Source of the DNA: Oscillospiraceae bacterium
GTDB taxonomy: Bacteria > Bacillota > Clostridia > Oscillospirales > Oscillospiraceae
Assembly (NCBI GenBank): GCA_015067835.1
Contig: SVLS01000010.1
Location: 1-58,262 of the forward strand
Length of the DNA: 58,262 nt
Direction of reading: 5' to 3'
In this document: positions 40,602 through 48,921 of the stretch, in pieces
How the letters are laid out: every line of letters starts with the position of its first letter
Position numbering within the stretch: position 1 is the first letter of the stretch
Notes under the pieces: generated by a model
What the model saw: only the letters and a program-made list of their open reading frames with translations
Database searches by the model: none
What the model was told of the DNA's origin: nothing
Made by a program: the position numbers and the translations under genes

Positions 40602-41284
40602 ACTTCTTCCTCCGCGGCGGGCTTTTTCTCCTCTTTGGGGAGTACAAAAGGCTTGCAAACCACTTCGCAGCGGTTGATGGGAGTGCCCAGACTATGGAAC
40701 TTTTCTTCGTAGCCGGTCATAATGCCCACGATGCCGTTTTCGTGGAGATTCCGGGTGAGGTGATTGACCTGCAGACCGCAGACGGCAAACTCCTCCAAAG
40801 AATACTCAAACAAGGGGGCGTTATCTGTTTTGAAGTGAATCTCGCCGCCTTCACGCACCACGCGGCAGTATTTGTCCAAAAAGCTGCGGTGAGTCAGCCG
40901 GCGCTTGGCATTTTTCTTTCTGGGCCAGGGGTCGGGAAAGTTGATAAACAGACGGTCAATTTCGCCGGGGGCGAAAATCTCTTCGATATTGGCTACATCC
41001 ATATCAATGTAAAATACATTGCTCAGGCCCATGGCTTTGGCCTTTTCCATCGCAACGACCACGGCTTCCCGGCAGCGCTCTACAGCAATCAGCAAAACAT
41101 CCGGGTTTGCAGCGGCAGTTTCTGCGGTGAATTTACCCTTGCCACAGCCGACCTCCACCCATAATTGGGTACAGCCGGGCTTTAAGTCGCGCCAGCAGCC
41201 CTGATGTGCGGCAGCGTTTTCGATACGGTATGCGGCGCAAGCGGCCATACGGGGCTCTAAATTGCGCATTTTTCTCATTCTCAT
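40598..41284 (-). CDS. trmB: tRNA (guanine-N7-)-methyltransferase TrmB
   Basis: A 228-residue SAM methyltransferase making m7G46 in tRNA. GGAGGA selects ATG 41284. SAM motif [14 protein letters not shown]; substrate signature [28 protein letters not shown]; and C-terminal [13 protein letters not shown]. First gene of a trmB-mnmG tRNA modification operon. Confidence 0.93.
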   Translation of the reverse strand: MRMRKMRNLEPRMAACAAYRIENAAAHQGCWRDLKPGCTQLWVEVGCGKGKFTAETAAANPDVLLIAVERCREAVVVAMEKAKAMGLSNVFYIDMDVANIEEIFAPGEIDRLFINFPDPWPRKKNAKRRLTHRSFLDKYCRVVREGGEIHFKTDNAPLFEYSLEEFAVCGLQVNHLTRNLHENGIVGIMTGYEEKFHSLGTPINRCEVVCKPFVLPKEEKKPAAEEEV

Positions 41285-41446
41285 CCGATTTATCCTCCCA
41301 TGGGACTTCTGTCTTGATTTCAGCAAGTTATTATAGCAGAAAAGATAGCATTCGTCAAAACATTTTACGGAATATCCCCCCTATGGGCTTGTAAAACGAA
41401 ATTTTTTGCGGTATAATGCCGAAGAAAGGAAAAGGAGGGTTCCGCA

Positions 41447-41791
41447 ATGGGAGAACATCATCACGACTGTGAACACGAGCACGATCACGCCTATATGCAC
41501 GCCCATGGCATTGCCCACCATCACGGACATGTTCATGAGAATCAAAAGGCGGTCATCAATCGGCTGGCCCGCGCCATCGGACATCTGGAAAAGGTGAAAA
41601 GAATGGTGGAGGAAGGTTACGATTGCTCCGAGGTTTTGATTCAGCTGGCGGCGGTTCGCTCTGCGATTGATAACACCGGCAAGGTGATTTTGCAGGATCA
41701 CATGCGCCATTGTATGGTGGATGCGGTGGCGGCCGGAGATGTGGACGCCATTGACGATTTGTGCCAGGCGATTGATAAGTTTATGAAATAA
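41447..41791 (+). CDS. CsoR/FrmR-family metal-sensitive repressor with His-rich N-terminus
   Basis: A 114-residue all-helical repressor. The Cu(I)-CsoR ligand set is present as Cys60, His85 and Cys89 (YDCSEVL; QDHMRHC), with the family spacing of 25 and 4. The N-terminal 32 residues hold 13 His and 1 Cys, an unusual extension that could bind Cu, Ni or Zn. No metal transporter or chaperone gene is adjacent. AAAAGGAGG is the RBS. Confidence 0.88.
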   Translation: MGEHHHDCEHEHDHAYMHAHGIAHHHGHVHENQKAVINRLARAIGHLEKVKRMVEEGYDCSEVLIQLAAVRSAIDNTGKVILQDHMRHCMVDAVAAGDVDAIDDLCQAIDKFMK

Positions 41792-41793
41792 AG

Positions 41794-41822
41794 AAATCCC
41801 TCCCGGCTGGGAGGGATTTTTG
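41794..41822. terminator. Bidirectional terminator
   Basis: AAATCCCTCCC-GGCT-GGGAGGGATTT then TT, between the convergent CsoR-type and zinc-ribbon genes. Confidence 0.85.
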
Positions 41823-41824
41823 CG

Positions 41825-42547
41825 TTAATCGAAAAGCTTGGCGGTATAGAAAAGTGCGGTTTTCTTAGGAGCGTGACCCGGGAGCACAATGTCGCCCAGA
41901 TCATCTACAAAATCTTCCAGATCGTCGTCATCGGCGTCCCGAATGACTCGCATCAGAGCACCCTGGATGTTATCGTGCCGACCGGATTGGAGATTGTGCA
42001 GAATCACAGTCAAAATCTCCGGATTGGTAAGCTCCATACCCACCGGGCAGTTGGGGTAAGCCCGGTAATGGGCTTGCAGTTCATTGTAGATGGACCAATA
42101 CCGATTGACGGAATTTGCCAGAAGGTCTCTGCATTTGGCGGCCTTGATGTTGCGGATGACAATCAGGCCAATGGCCAGAAGGAAACCGGTGATACCCAGG
42201 CCTAAACCAATATGACTGCCCTCGGCAGGATAAGTAAAAAGACCGACATAGATAAAAATCACGCTGACAATAGAGAGGATGATGCTCCAGACGATAAAGC
42301 CTGCAGAAGGGCCTTCGGCATCCTTAAACACCTGTGCGCAGGTGCGGTCGTATTCCTGATAAAGGGCTTCCTTTTGCTTGAAATAATCGACGGTACGCTG
42401 CATCAGCTGTATTTCGCTCTCCCGCATAGAAAGCTGAGGAGCAGGAGCGGCAGCGGGGGCAGCCACGAGGATTTCCAGAGATTTGCCGCAGTTGGTACAA
42501 AAAGCGGTTTTGACGGCCATTTCGCGACCGCAATGAGGACAAAACAT
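41825..42547 (-). CDS. Zinc-ribbon membrane protein
   Basis: A 240-residue protein. N-terminal MFCPHCGREMAVKTAFCTNCGKSLE is a double-CxxC zinc ribbon. After an Ala/Pro linker and a helix, two membrane segments follow (about 100-150, GFIVWSIILSIVSVIFIYVG and GLGLGITGFLLAIGLIVI). The C-terminal part is soluble and acidic (DADDDDLEDFVDDLGD). Function unknown. AGGAGG and a TATAAT box precede it. Confidence 0.75.
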   Translation of the reverse strand: MFCPHCGREMAVKTAFCTNCGKSLEILVAAPAAAPAPQLSMRESEIQLMQRTVDYFKQKEALYQEYDRTCAQVFKDAEGPSAGFIVWSIILSIVSVIFIYVGLFTYPAEGSHIGLGLGITGFLLAIGLIVIRNIKAAKCRDLLANSVNRYWSIYNELQAHYRAYPNCPVGMELTNPEILTVILHNLQSGRHDNIQGALMRVIRDADDDDLEDFVDDLGDIVLPGHAPKKTALFYTAKLFD

Positions 42548-42650
42548 AGAACGACCTCCTTTTTTATACGATTATAGCAGAATCAGTAGAAAAAGCAAGA
42601 AGCATTGCCGGTGCAAATGCCCCGTGTAAATAATTTTATAAGAATTTTTC

Positions 42651-42690
42651 AGAAAGTTGCACGTTTGTGTGCAACTTTCTTTTTTTCTGC
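42651..42690 (+). terminator. Strong hairpin plus T-run just before the phage cassette
   Basis: A perfect 12-bp stem AGAAAGTTGCAC-GTTTGT-GTGCAACTTTCT followed by seven more T, 27 bases before the first phage gene. No plus-strand gene lies between it and the terminator at 41794, so it acts either as insulation or as an attenuator for the cassette. Confidence 0.85.
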
Positions 42691-42716
42691 GTGTTTGTAT
42701 GAAAGGATGGGATGCT

Positions 42717-43043
42717 ATGACGGCAAAAAAAGGAGACAACGGACTGAAAAAACGGATTCGCGAGGGGAAGCTGACCCGCTCGGATGTGGTACGGCGTTTG
42801 GCAGAATTGGCATTCGGAACGGCGAATGATTGCATCCGGTTGGTGATGCAGGAAGATGTCTGTATTGAGAATCTGGATTTGAGCCTGCTGACGGAGCTGA
42901 AGCGAAACGAAAAGGGCACGCTGGAGATTCGTCTGGTGGATCGGCTGAAGGCATTGGAGCAGCTGGCGGTTCTGGCGGACAGCAATGGAACGGATTTGGA
43001 ATCCTTTTTACAGGCCATGCAGAAAAGCGGGGAGCAGGAATGA
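42717..43043 (+). CDS. Phage terminase small subunit (putative)
   Basis: A 108-residue protein; AAAGGATGG selects ATG 42717. The pattern LKKRIREGKLTRSDVVRRLAEL...DCIRLVMQEDV...VDRLKALEQLAVL fits small proteins found before PBSX/HK97-type large terminases. It would bind phage DNA and guide the large subunit. Stop overlaps the terL start by 4 bases. Assignment rests largely on position. Confidence 0.6.
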   Translation: MTAKKGDNGLKKRIREGKLTRSDVVRRLAELAFGTANDCIRLVMQEDVCIENLDLSLLTELKRNEKGTLEIRLVDRLKALEQLAVLADSNGTDLESFLQAMQKSGEQE

Positions 43044-44293
43044 CCTATCGGGCTTTTTCGGAAAAGCAGAAAACGGTGCTTACCTGGTGGCTGCCGGGAA
43101 ATCCGCACTGCCATAGAGAAGCCATTGTCTGCGATGGGGCGGTTCGTTCCGGGAAAACATTGGCCATGGGGCTGTCCTTTTTCCTGTGGGCAATGGTAAG
43201 CTTTGACGGAATGCGCTTTGGCGTTTGCGGCAAGACCATTGCTTCCCTCAGGCGCAATGTTCTGTCGGAGATTCTGCCGCGGTTGGCGGGAATGGGGGCT
43301 GTCTGGAAGGAAAAGCGGACGGAGAATCTGGTAACGGTGACCTTTCGCGGACATCGGAATCAGTTTTACATTTTTGGCGGCAGAGACGAAAGCTCTGCCA
43401 GCTTGATTCAGGGCATCACCTTTGCCGGAGTATTGCTGGATGAGGTGGCGCTGATGCCAAAATCCTTTGTGGAGCAAGCCTGCGCCCGATGCTCGGTGAC
43501 AGGCAGCCGGCTGTGGTTTAACTGCAATCCGGCAGGACCCAGCCATTGGTTTTACAAGGACTGGATTTTAGAGGCGGAGCAGCGAAACTGCCTGCGCCTG
43601 CATTTTACAATGAAGGACAATCCCTCCCTGACTCCGGCCATTCGGCAGCGGTATGAGCGGCTGTACTCCGGCGTATTTCACCGTCGGTTTGTGTTGGGAC
43701 AATGGGCACAGGCAGAAGGGCGTGTGTACGACTTTTTTGAGCCGGATATGGTCAAGCCGGTGCCGGCCGGAGACTTTGAAAAATGGTACATTTCCTGCGA
43801 TTACGGAACAGTCAATCCTACCTCTATGGGGCTTTGGGGGCTTCAAAAGGGGGTTTGGTATCGGGTAAAGGAATTCTATTTTGATTCCCGCAGAAGTCAA
43901 CGGCAAATGACAGATGAGGAGTATGCCCAGGCGCTGCAAAAGCTGGCCGGTGACCGCCCGATTACGGCGGTGGTGGCAGACCCGTCGGCCGCCAGCTTTA
44001 TGGAGACCCTGCGGCGGCACGGCTGGCAGGTTAAAAAAGCGGAAAATGAGGTGCTGTCCGGCATCCGGCTGACGGCAGATTATCTGAAAACAGGCAAAAT
44101 GGTGATTTGCGAGGGGTGCAAGGATTTGCTGCGGGAAATGGATGAATATGTGTGGGATTTAAGCAGTGCGTCTGCTGACCGGGTCAAAAAAGAGCATGAC
44201 CACGCAATGGATGAGATGCGGTATTTTGCCGCAACGGTGCTGGGGAAAAAATCTGTCGGCTTTGCGGCCTGTGCCGTGGAACGGCGGAAATAA
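43040..44293 (+). CDS. Phage terminase large subunit
   Basis: A 417-residue packaging motor. Walker A GAVRSGKT (33-40), Walker B VLLDEVAL (131-138, Glu135 catalytic) and coupling motif around WFNCNPAGPSHW. The RNase-H-like nuclease has three acidic clusters: CDYGTVNP (Asp254), VADPSAAS (Asp314) and DHAMDEMRY (Asp387/Asp391). All catalytic residues are present, so the enzyme should be functional. PBSX/Terminase_3-type. Confidence 0.92.
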   Translation: MTYRAFSEKQKTVLTWWLPGNPHCHREAIVCDGAVRSGKTLAMGLSFFLWAMVSFDGMRFGVCGKTIASLRRNVLSEILPRLAGMGAVWKEKRTENLVTVTFRGHRNQFYIFGGRDESSASLIQGITFAGVLLDEVALMPKSFVEQACARCSVTGSRLWFNCNPAGPSHWFYKDWILEAEQRNCLRLHFTMKDNPSLTPAIRQRYERLYSGVFHRRFVLGQWAQAEGRVYDFFEPDMVKPVPAGDFEKWYISCDYGTVNPTSMGLWGLQKGVWYRVKEFYFDSRRSQRQMTDEEYAQALQKLAGDRPITAVVADPSAASFMETLRRHGWQVKKAENEVLSGIRLTADYLKTGKMVICEGCKDLLREMDEYVWDLSSASADRVKKEHDHAMDEMRYFAATVLGKKSVGFAACAVERRK

Positions 44294-44310
44294 GAAAGGA
44301 GCAATATACA

Positions 44311-45459
44311 TTGAAACGAAAACAACAGGAGATTCCTTTGGCGGCAAAAGCTTGTCAGCTTCGTGGCGGCGAGGGGCATCCCTTCGGTGCTTTGAAGGGC
44401 TTTGTACCGCTGGGGGCAGGAGAGGAGCGGATTTATCGGCAATTACGGGAGGCAATACCGGTTCTGGATGCGGCGGTGGGAAAGCTGGTGCGGCTGAGCG
44501 GCGGCTTTCAGGCGGAATGCCGCAGTGCAGAAAGTCAGAAACGGCTGGAAGAATTCTTAAAAACAGTGCCTTGCGGTCGTGGGCAGGTGGGAATCGACAG
44601 CTTCCTATCCGGCTTTGTGGACAGCTTGCTGGTCTACGGTCGCTCCATTGGAGAAATGGTAGTGGATCGAGGGCGGCTGAAGGCGGTTTGCTGGGGCGAT
44701 GTGACGCAGCTGCAGGTTGTAGAGGGAGAAAACCCTCTGGATGTACAGCTGTGGGGTCCGGACAGCAAGGGAATGATGGGGGCGCTTCCTTATCAGCATT
44801 TGCTGCTGTTTGCAACCCTGAATCCTGAAGCGGCACATCCTTACGGTGTCAGTCTGTTCCGCGGAATGCCTTTTTTGGCGGATATTCTCATGAAGATTTA
44901 TGCCACGGTGGGAACAAACTGGGAGCGGGCAGGCAATGTTCGTTACAGCGTGATATGCAAAAATGCAGAAAATATGGATCCGTCTATGGCGCAGGAGCGA
45001 GGCAAGCAGGTGGCGCAGGAATGGAGCAGGGCAATGGAGGATGCGAAAACCGGTACAGTACGGGATTTCGTGGCCGTTGGGGATGTGGAAATTAAGGTAA
45101 TCGGCGGAGAAGCGCCGATTTTGGATTCTCAGGTGCCGGTACGGCAGATTTTGGAGCAGCTGGTGGCGAAAACCGGCTTGCCACCCTTCCTGCTGGGACT
45201 GAACTGGAGCACCACCGAGCGAATGAGCACCCAGCAGGCGGACATTCTCACTTCGGAGCTATGGGCTTTGCGACGGACAGTTGAACCGGTTGTTCGGAAA
45301 ATCTGCAAAACTTATCTTGCCCTGGAGGGCTTGGATGACCGTGTGGAAATTGCCTGGAATGACATCAGTCTGCAGGATATTACAGAGGAAGCACGCGCAG
45401 AGCTGTACAAGGCGCAGGCGATGAAATACCGGGCGGATTATGAAGGAGGAAAGCAATGA
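44311..45459 (+). CDS. Phage portal protein
   Basis: A 382-residue protein with a TTG start at 44311, which follows AAAGGAG; no nearby ATG fits. VGIDSFLSGFVDSLLVYGRSIGEMVV, YQHLLLFATLNPEAAHPYGVSLFRGMPF and LDSQVPVRQILEQLVAKTGLPPFLLGL...ERMSTQQADIL are portal-type blocks. Forms the dodecameric DNA entry vertex of the head. It lies right after terL and overlaps the protease gene. Confidence 0.85.
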   Translation: MKRKQQEIPLAAKACQLRGGEGHPFGALKGFVPLGAGEERIYRQLREAIPVLDAAVGKLVRLSGGFQAECRSAESQKRLEEFLKTVPCGRGQVGIDSFLSGFVDSLLVYGRSIGEMVVDRGRLKAVCWGDVTQLQVVEGENPLDVQLWGPDSKGMMGALPYQHLLLFATLNPEAAHPYGVSLFRGMPFLADILMKIYATVGTNWERAGNVRYSVICKNAENMDPSMAQERGKQVAQEWSRAMEDAKTGTVRDFVAVGDVEIKVIGGEAPILDSQVPVRQILEQLVAKTGLPPFLLGLNWSTTERMSTQQADILTSELWALRRTVEPVVRKICKTYLALEGLDDRVEIAWNDISLQDITEEARAELYKAQAMKYRADYEGGKQ

Positions 45460-46349
45460 ATATTAAAAAAGAAACCCAAGTAGCAGCCACGGCAGTGGCA
45501 ACACAAGCGCAGCTGGAGGCCATCAATGCCCAGGCCAAGGCAGCGCTGACGGCAGAGCAGGTTTATGTATTTTCCCTGCGGCTGTGTGATGATCAGATCG
45601 ATCGGGATTTGGAGCGCTTTGATACGGCGGCACTGCCCCAGCTGGCAAAGCTTTTTGTGGGAAAAACCGGAATTGTGGACCACAAATGGAGCAGCAACAG
45701 CCAGGTGGCACGAATCTTCGAGACTCAGGTGGTACAGGAGGATGGCGTCAGCTACATCAAGGCCTGGGCATATATCCGTCGCGGCGGGGTAGCGGAGGAA
45801 GTGATTGCGGACATTGAGGCCGGAATCAAAAAGGAAGTATCCGTCGGATGCGCAATGGGGCGGGGCGTTTGCTCCATTTGCGGCGGTGAATACGGGACTT
45901 GCGGTCACCAAAAGGGCGAGCATTACGACGGTGCGCTTTGCTGTGTGATTTTGAAAGAACCGATGGATGCTTATGAATTCTCCTTTGTGGCTGTACCTGC
46001 ACAGCGGGAAGCCGGCGTTATCAAGGGCCTGAGGGCAGGAAAGCGCTGCCTGAAGGAGCTGGCGGACGAATTTGGTGCACAGAGCGAGTACCGCGCTCTG
46101 TATTTGCAGGCACAGCTGGGACGTCAATATGAAAAGCAACTGCAAAACGAGGTGGTTCGGCTGTTTTTGAGCCTGGATATGGGCATCAACGAGCCGGTTC
46201 TGCGCAGTATTGCGCAAAAGGTGAGCAGCGAGGAGCTGCAGCAGCTGAAGAAAGCACTGGAAGAACGCGTTGCACAGTCTTTCCCGGTGCAGACGCAGCT
46301 TCACGGTTACCGCGACCATGAGAATATGGAAAGCGGTTTTTTAATTTAG
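45456..46349 (+). CDS. Phage prohead protease (HK97-type), possibly with scaffold
   Basis: A 297-residue protein. Candidate triad His76 (GIVDHKWS), Ser129 (KKEVSVGC) and Glu174 (AYEFSFVAVP) follows HK97-type protease order. CSICGGEYGTCGH (139-151) and a later CC form a likely zinc knuckle. The C-terminal third is helical and charged (QYEKQLQNEVVRLF... EELQQLKKALEERV), like a scaffold delta-domain. It would cleave capsid and scaffold during head maturation. Confidence 0.8.
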   Translation: MNIKKETQVAATAVATQAQLEAINAQAKAALTAEQVYVFSLRLCDDQIDRDLERFDTAALPQLAKLFVGKTGIVDHKWSSNSQVARIFETQVVQEDGVSYIKAWAYIRRGGVAEEVIADIEAGIKKEVSVGCAMGRGVCSICGGEYGTCGHQKGEHYDGALCCVILKEPMDAYEFSFVAVPAQREAGVIKGLRAGKRCLKELADEFGAQSEYRALYLQAQLGRQYEKQLQNEVVRLFLSLDMGINEPVLRSIAQKVSSEELQQLKKALEERVAQSFPVQTQLHGYRDHENMESGFLI

Positions 46350-46401
46350 GGACAACCGGAATCACCGGTGACCAATATATTTTTTAGGAGGAAACGAAAA
46401 A

Positions 46402-47427
46402 ATGGGTTATGACAATCTGAAACTGGAAAAGGGTATGTACCGTCAGGAGGGCATGAACTTTACCCAGGTGCTGGAGTCCCTGGACCCCAGCGAAAACTAT
46501 CGCGGCACAGCATTGGAGGGCACAGATGCTTTCCAGCGTCAGCTGAAGCGCTTTGGCATTCGTGTCAAGGGGGCAGGCTCTTCTTCTGTGGAGAAGTTCT
46601 TCCGCACCACTGACAGTGCGGTGCTGTTCCCGGAGTACATCGCAAGAACCGTCCGTCAGGGGATGGAGGAAAACAACATTCTGCCGGATATTGTGGCGAC
46701 CACCACGGTAATCGACTCTATGGACTATCGCTCCATTTATTCCACACCTACCAATGACGACAAGGAATTGAAGAATGTGGCAGAAGGCGCAGAAATTCCC
46801 ACCACAGAGGTTACCACCAAGGAGAAGCTGGTCAGCCTGTCCAAGCGTGGCAGAATGCTGGTGGCATCCTATGAGGCTCTGCGCTTCCAGAAGCTGGATC
46901 TGTTCAGCGTGATGCTGCGCCAGATTGGTGCGTACATTCAGCAGCAGCAGCTGGCAGATGCCGTGAATGTAATCGTCAACGGCGACGGCAACGACAATCC
47001 TGCGGTGCAGTACACCATCGGCACCAGCCCCATTTCCGGCACATCCGGCACGTTAGGCTACAATCAGCTGGTGGAATTCTGGAGTCAGTTTGATCCCTAC
47101 ACCATGAACACCCTGATCTGCTCCAGCGCCACAATGACGAAGATGCTGAAGGTGCCTGAACTGCAGAATCCCCTCACTGGTCTGAACTTCCAGGGCACCG
47201 GCAAGCTGACCACGCCTCTGGGTGCACAGCTGCACCGGACTTCTGCAGTAAGTGACGGTGTCATCATCGGCTTGGACAATCGCTATGCATTGGAGCTGGT
47301 ACGTGCCGGCGATGTATTGGTAGAATACGACAAGCTGATTGACCGTCAGCTGGAGCGTGCTGCCATTACCTCCATTTCCGGCTTTGGCAAAATCTGCGAC
47401 GGTGCTGCCGCCGTCCTGAATGTATGA
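46402..47427 (+). CDS. Phage major capsid protein (HK97 fold)
   Basis: A 341-residue protein; AGGAGG precedes the start. RTTDSAVLFPEYIARTVRQGMEE, DSMDYRSIYSTP, AEGAEIPTTEVTTKEKLVSLSKRGRMLVASYEAL and the C-terminal LVEYDKLIDRQLERAAITSISGFGKI are typical of HK97-type capsids. The N-terminal 50 residues could be the scaffold part removed on maturation. Its intact length argues against decay. Confidence 0.88.
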   Translation: MGYDNLKLEKGMYRQEGMNFTQVLESLDPSENYRGTALEGTDAFQRQLKRFGIRVKGAGSSSVEKFFRTTDSAVLFPEYIARTVRQGMEENNILPDIVATTTVIDSMDYRSIYSTPTNDDKELKNVAEGAEIPTTEVTTKEKLVSLSKRGRMLVASYEALRFQKLDLFSVMLRQIGAYIQQQQLADAVNVIVNGDGNDNPAVQYTIGTSPISGTSGTLGYNQLVEFWSQFDPYTMNTLICSSATMTKMLKVPELQNPLTGLNFQGTGKLTTPLGAQLHRTSAVSDGVIIGLDNRYALELVRAGDVLVEYDKLIDRQLERAAITSISGFGKICDGAAAVLNV

Positions 47428-47780
47428 CGCTGGCAGCGCAGATTTTTGCACAGGCGCAGCTGCTGATTCAGGATGCACAGGATACCAATCTTCCAATGCT
47501 GGAATTGCTGTGCCGTGGGGCGGAGAACAGCTTGAAGAAAAAGCTTCGTGACGGCATCACGCCTCAGGACTGCAAGGCCGATTTTGTGGCGGCGGCCAGC
47601 CTTTATGCGCTGGCCGCTCTGTCAGAGGTGGAGGATATGTCCCGCATGGAGCATATTCAGGCCGGTGATTTGACCATTCGCCGCAACAGCCCTGACTCCG
47701 CCGCCTGCTGCCTGCGTTATCAGGCAGAAATGATGATTGCGCCGTATATGAAGGATGGGTTTTCCTTTCTGGGGGTGTAA
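47424..47780 (+). CDS. Phage head-tail connector protein (putative)
   Basis: A 118-residue helical protein overlapping the capsid stop by 4 bases. LEMLCRGAENSLKKKLRDGITPQDCKADFVAAASLYALAALSE resembles HK97 gp6-type DNA-packaging connectors that sit under the portal. The position fits. Confidence 0.65.
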   Translation: MTLAAQIFAQAQLLIQDAQDTNLPMLELLCRGAENSLKKKLRDGITPQDCKADFVAAASLYALAALSEVEDMSRMEHIQAGDLTIRRNSPDSAACCLRYQAEMMIAPYMKDGFSFLGV

Positions 47781-47782
47781 CA

Positions 47783-48121
47783 ATGCGAAAGACGGTGGAG
47801 AAGATTTTTCGGCGGTACGGCGTTCCTATCTTGGTGGATTCTGCCCAGGAAAACCGAATGGTGTATGGCTTTGTACAGCACACGGCAACCTCGGCCAGAA
47901 AGCATCTTCTGCCGGAATATACACCGCTGGGAAAGCTGCCTCAGGGGCATTATCTGATGCTGCTGCCGCTGCTTTCTGCGTTGTCGTGCAATGATGTTTT
48001 GCGGTATAACGACAAGGCTTACATTGTGCGCCGGCTGGAGAAGGTTTGGTTTGGAGCGGAAGCAATTTATTGCTGGTGTCTTTGCGAAGAAAGAGGGGAA
48101 GTAGACCAATGGGGAGTGTAA
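47783..48121 (+). CDS. Phage head-closure type protein (putative)
   Basis: A 112-residue protein, MRKTVEKIFRRYGVPILV...; beta-rich (DVLRYNDKAYIVRRLEKVWFG, WCLCEERGEVDQWG), the usual profile of a small head-closure or stopper protein. It lies 2 bases after the connector and overlaps the next start. Confidence 0.5.
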   Translation: MRKTVEKIFRRYGVPILVDSAQENRMVYGFVQHTATSARKHLLPEYTPLGKLPQGHYLMLLPLLSALSCNDVLRYNDKAYIVRRLEKVWFGAEAIYCWCLCEERGEVDQWGV

Positions 48122-48756
48122 CATTAGATAGCCTGATACGGGTATTGGGCAGTCAAAATGTGCGTGCCGGGCGAGCATACCCGGCGGAGGAAATTACCCG
48201 GGTGTTGTCGCCGGTTGCGGCATTAAGTCTGGACAGCGCCAATCAGGAAAAACGCACGGTTACGGTTTTGGCAGAGATTCTGGGGCCTCAGGAGATGGGT
48301 GGCAGCGCCTGTCAGGAATTGGCGGCAGAGGTCTGCGAGATTTTAAAACAGGAAGGCGCGCTGTGCCGGATGGGCAGCTGCAAATTCATCAGCAAGGGAA
48401 ATCTCTTCCGTGTACCGGTTTGGGCAGTTTTTCGGGACGAACCGGATTATCACATTTCGGTGGAGGAACGACCGCTTCCTAATGTGTGTGGCTTTGTGGC
48501 CTGGCAGGAAGCGGAGGGGGAAATACTGGAGGTAACTTCGTTGCCGTGGTATTTCCGGCTAGAGGAATTTTTCCCCTGGGGAACGATGGACACCTTGGGA
48601 ACGGGGGATTCCTTTATACTGCGGTTTTATCACGGCGGCATCAAGGAAGACTTTGAAGGCTGCCAGTGGCTGAAGCGCACCCGCACTGCAGAAGCAGACG
48701 GCATCCGGCAAGTCCGTGAAGGACTGGCTATGTCCCGTGTCATCACCGGAACCTAA
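48109..48756 (+). CDS. Phage tail-completion-like protein with extra C-terminal domain
   Basis: A 215-residue protein; ATG 48109 follows GGGGAAGTAG. The N-terminal part (to about 120) with LAAEVCEILKQEGALCRMGSCKFISKGNLFRVPVWAVFRD resembles tail-terminator/completion proteins. The C-terminal part (about 125-215), YHISVEERPLPNVCGFVAW...CQWLKRTRTAEADGI, looks like a separate beta domain, perhaps tail-tube derived. It is the last gene; a terminator follows at once and no tail genes come after. Confidence 0.5.
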   Translation: MGSVTLDSLIRVLGSQNVRAGRAYPAEEITRVLSPVAALSLDSANQEKRTVTVLAEILGPQEMGGSACQELAAEVCEILKQEGALCRMGSCKFISKGNLFRVPVWAVFRDEPDYHISVEERPLPNVCGFVAWQEAEGEILEVTSLPWYFRLEEFFPWGTMDTLGTGDSFILRFYHGGIKEDFEGCQWLKRTRTAEADGIRQVREGLAMSRVITGT

Positions 48757-48760
48757 AAGA

Positions 48761-48790
48761 AATGGCCTGCCAATTTGGCGGGCCATTTTT
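48761..48790 (+). terminator. Terminator closing the phage cassette
   Basis: AATGGCCTGCCA-AT-TTGGCGGGCCATT followed by TTT, a 12-bp imperfect stem immediately downstream of the last phage gene. Confidence 0.8.
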
Positions 48791-48802
48791 GTTGTCCTCC
48801 TT

Positions 48803-48921
48803 ATGTCATTGCGAGGAGCGAAGCGACGTGGCAATCTCCAGGTAAAGCTCATCGATGCACTCTGCAACAACAAACATTGTACCGGGAGATTCCCACGGCC
48901 CGTTGGGCCTCGGAATGACAT
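48803..48921. repeat. 119-bp interspersed element with inverted ends
   Basis: Left end ATGTCATTGCGAGGAGCG, right end CCTCGGAATGACAT. An arm is repeated as a fragment at 30985-31023. No ORF. The gap 48757-49074 contains this element, the cassette terminator and the pgi promoter. Confidence 0.75.

Larger units (their letters stand above)
42651..48790 (+). mobile_element. Phage-derived head and packaging cassette
   Basis: Eight plus-strand genes (42717-48756) in standard phage order: terminase small and large subunits, portal, protease, capsid, connector, two further connector/tail-completion candidates. Several stops overlap the next start by 4 bases. No integrase, repressor, tail-tape, lysis or replication gene is found within the window, and housekeeping-type genes resume on both sides. 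All eight frames are intact. Boundaries given are the flanking terminators; no att site was identified. Confidence 0.75.

Noticed and set aside
38670..40712. 680-codon open frame on the plus strand
   Set aside because: Exactly antisense to mnmG, which is certain. No RBS and low-complexity translation.
42600..42716. Search for att sites or an integrase near the phage cassette
   Set aside because: No direct repeat shared with the region after 48756 could be seen by eye, and no tRNA gene is present on either side.
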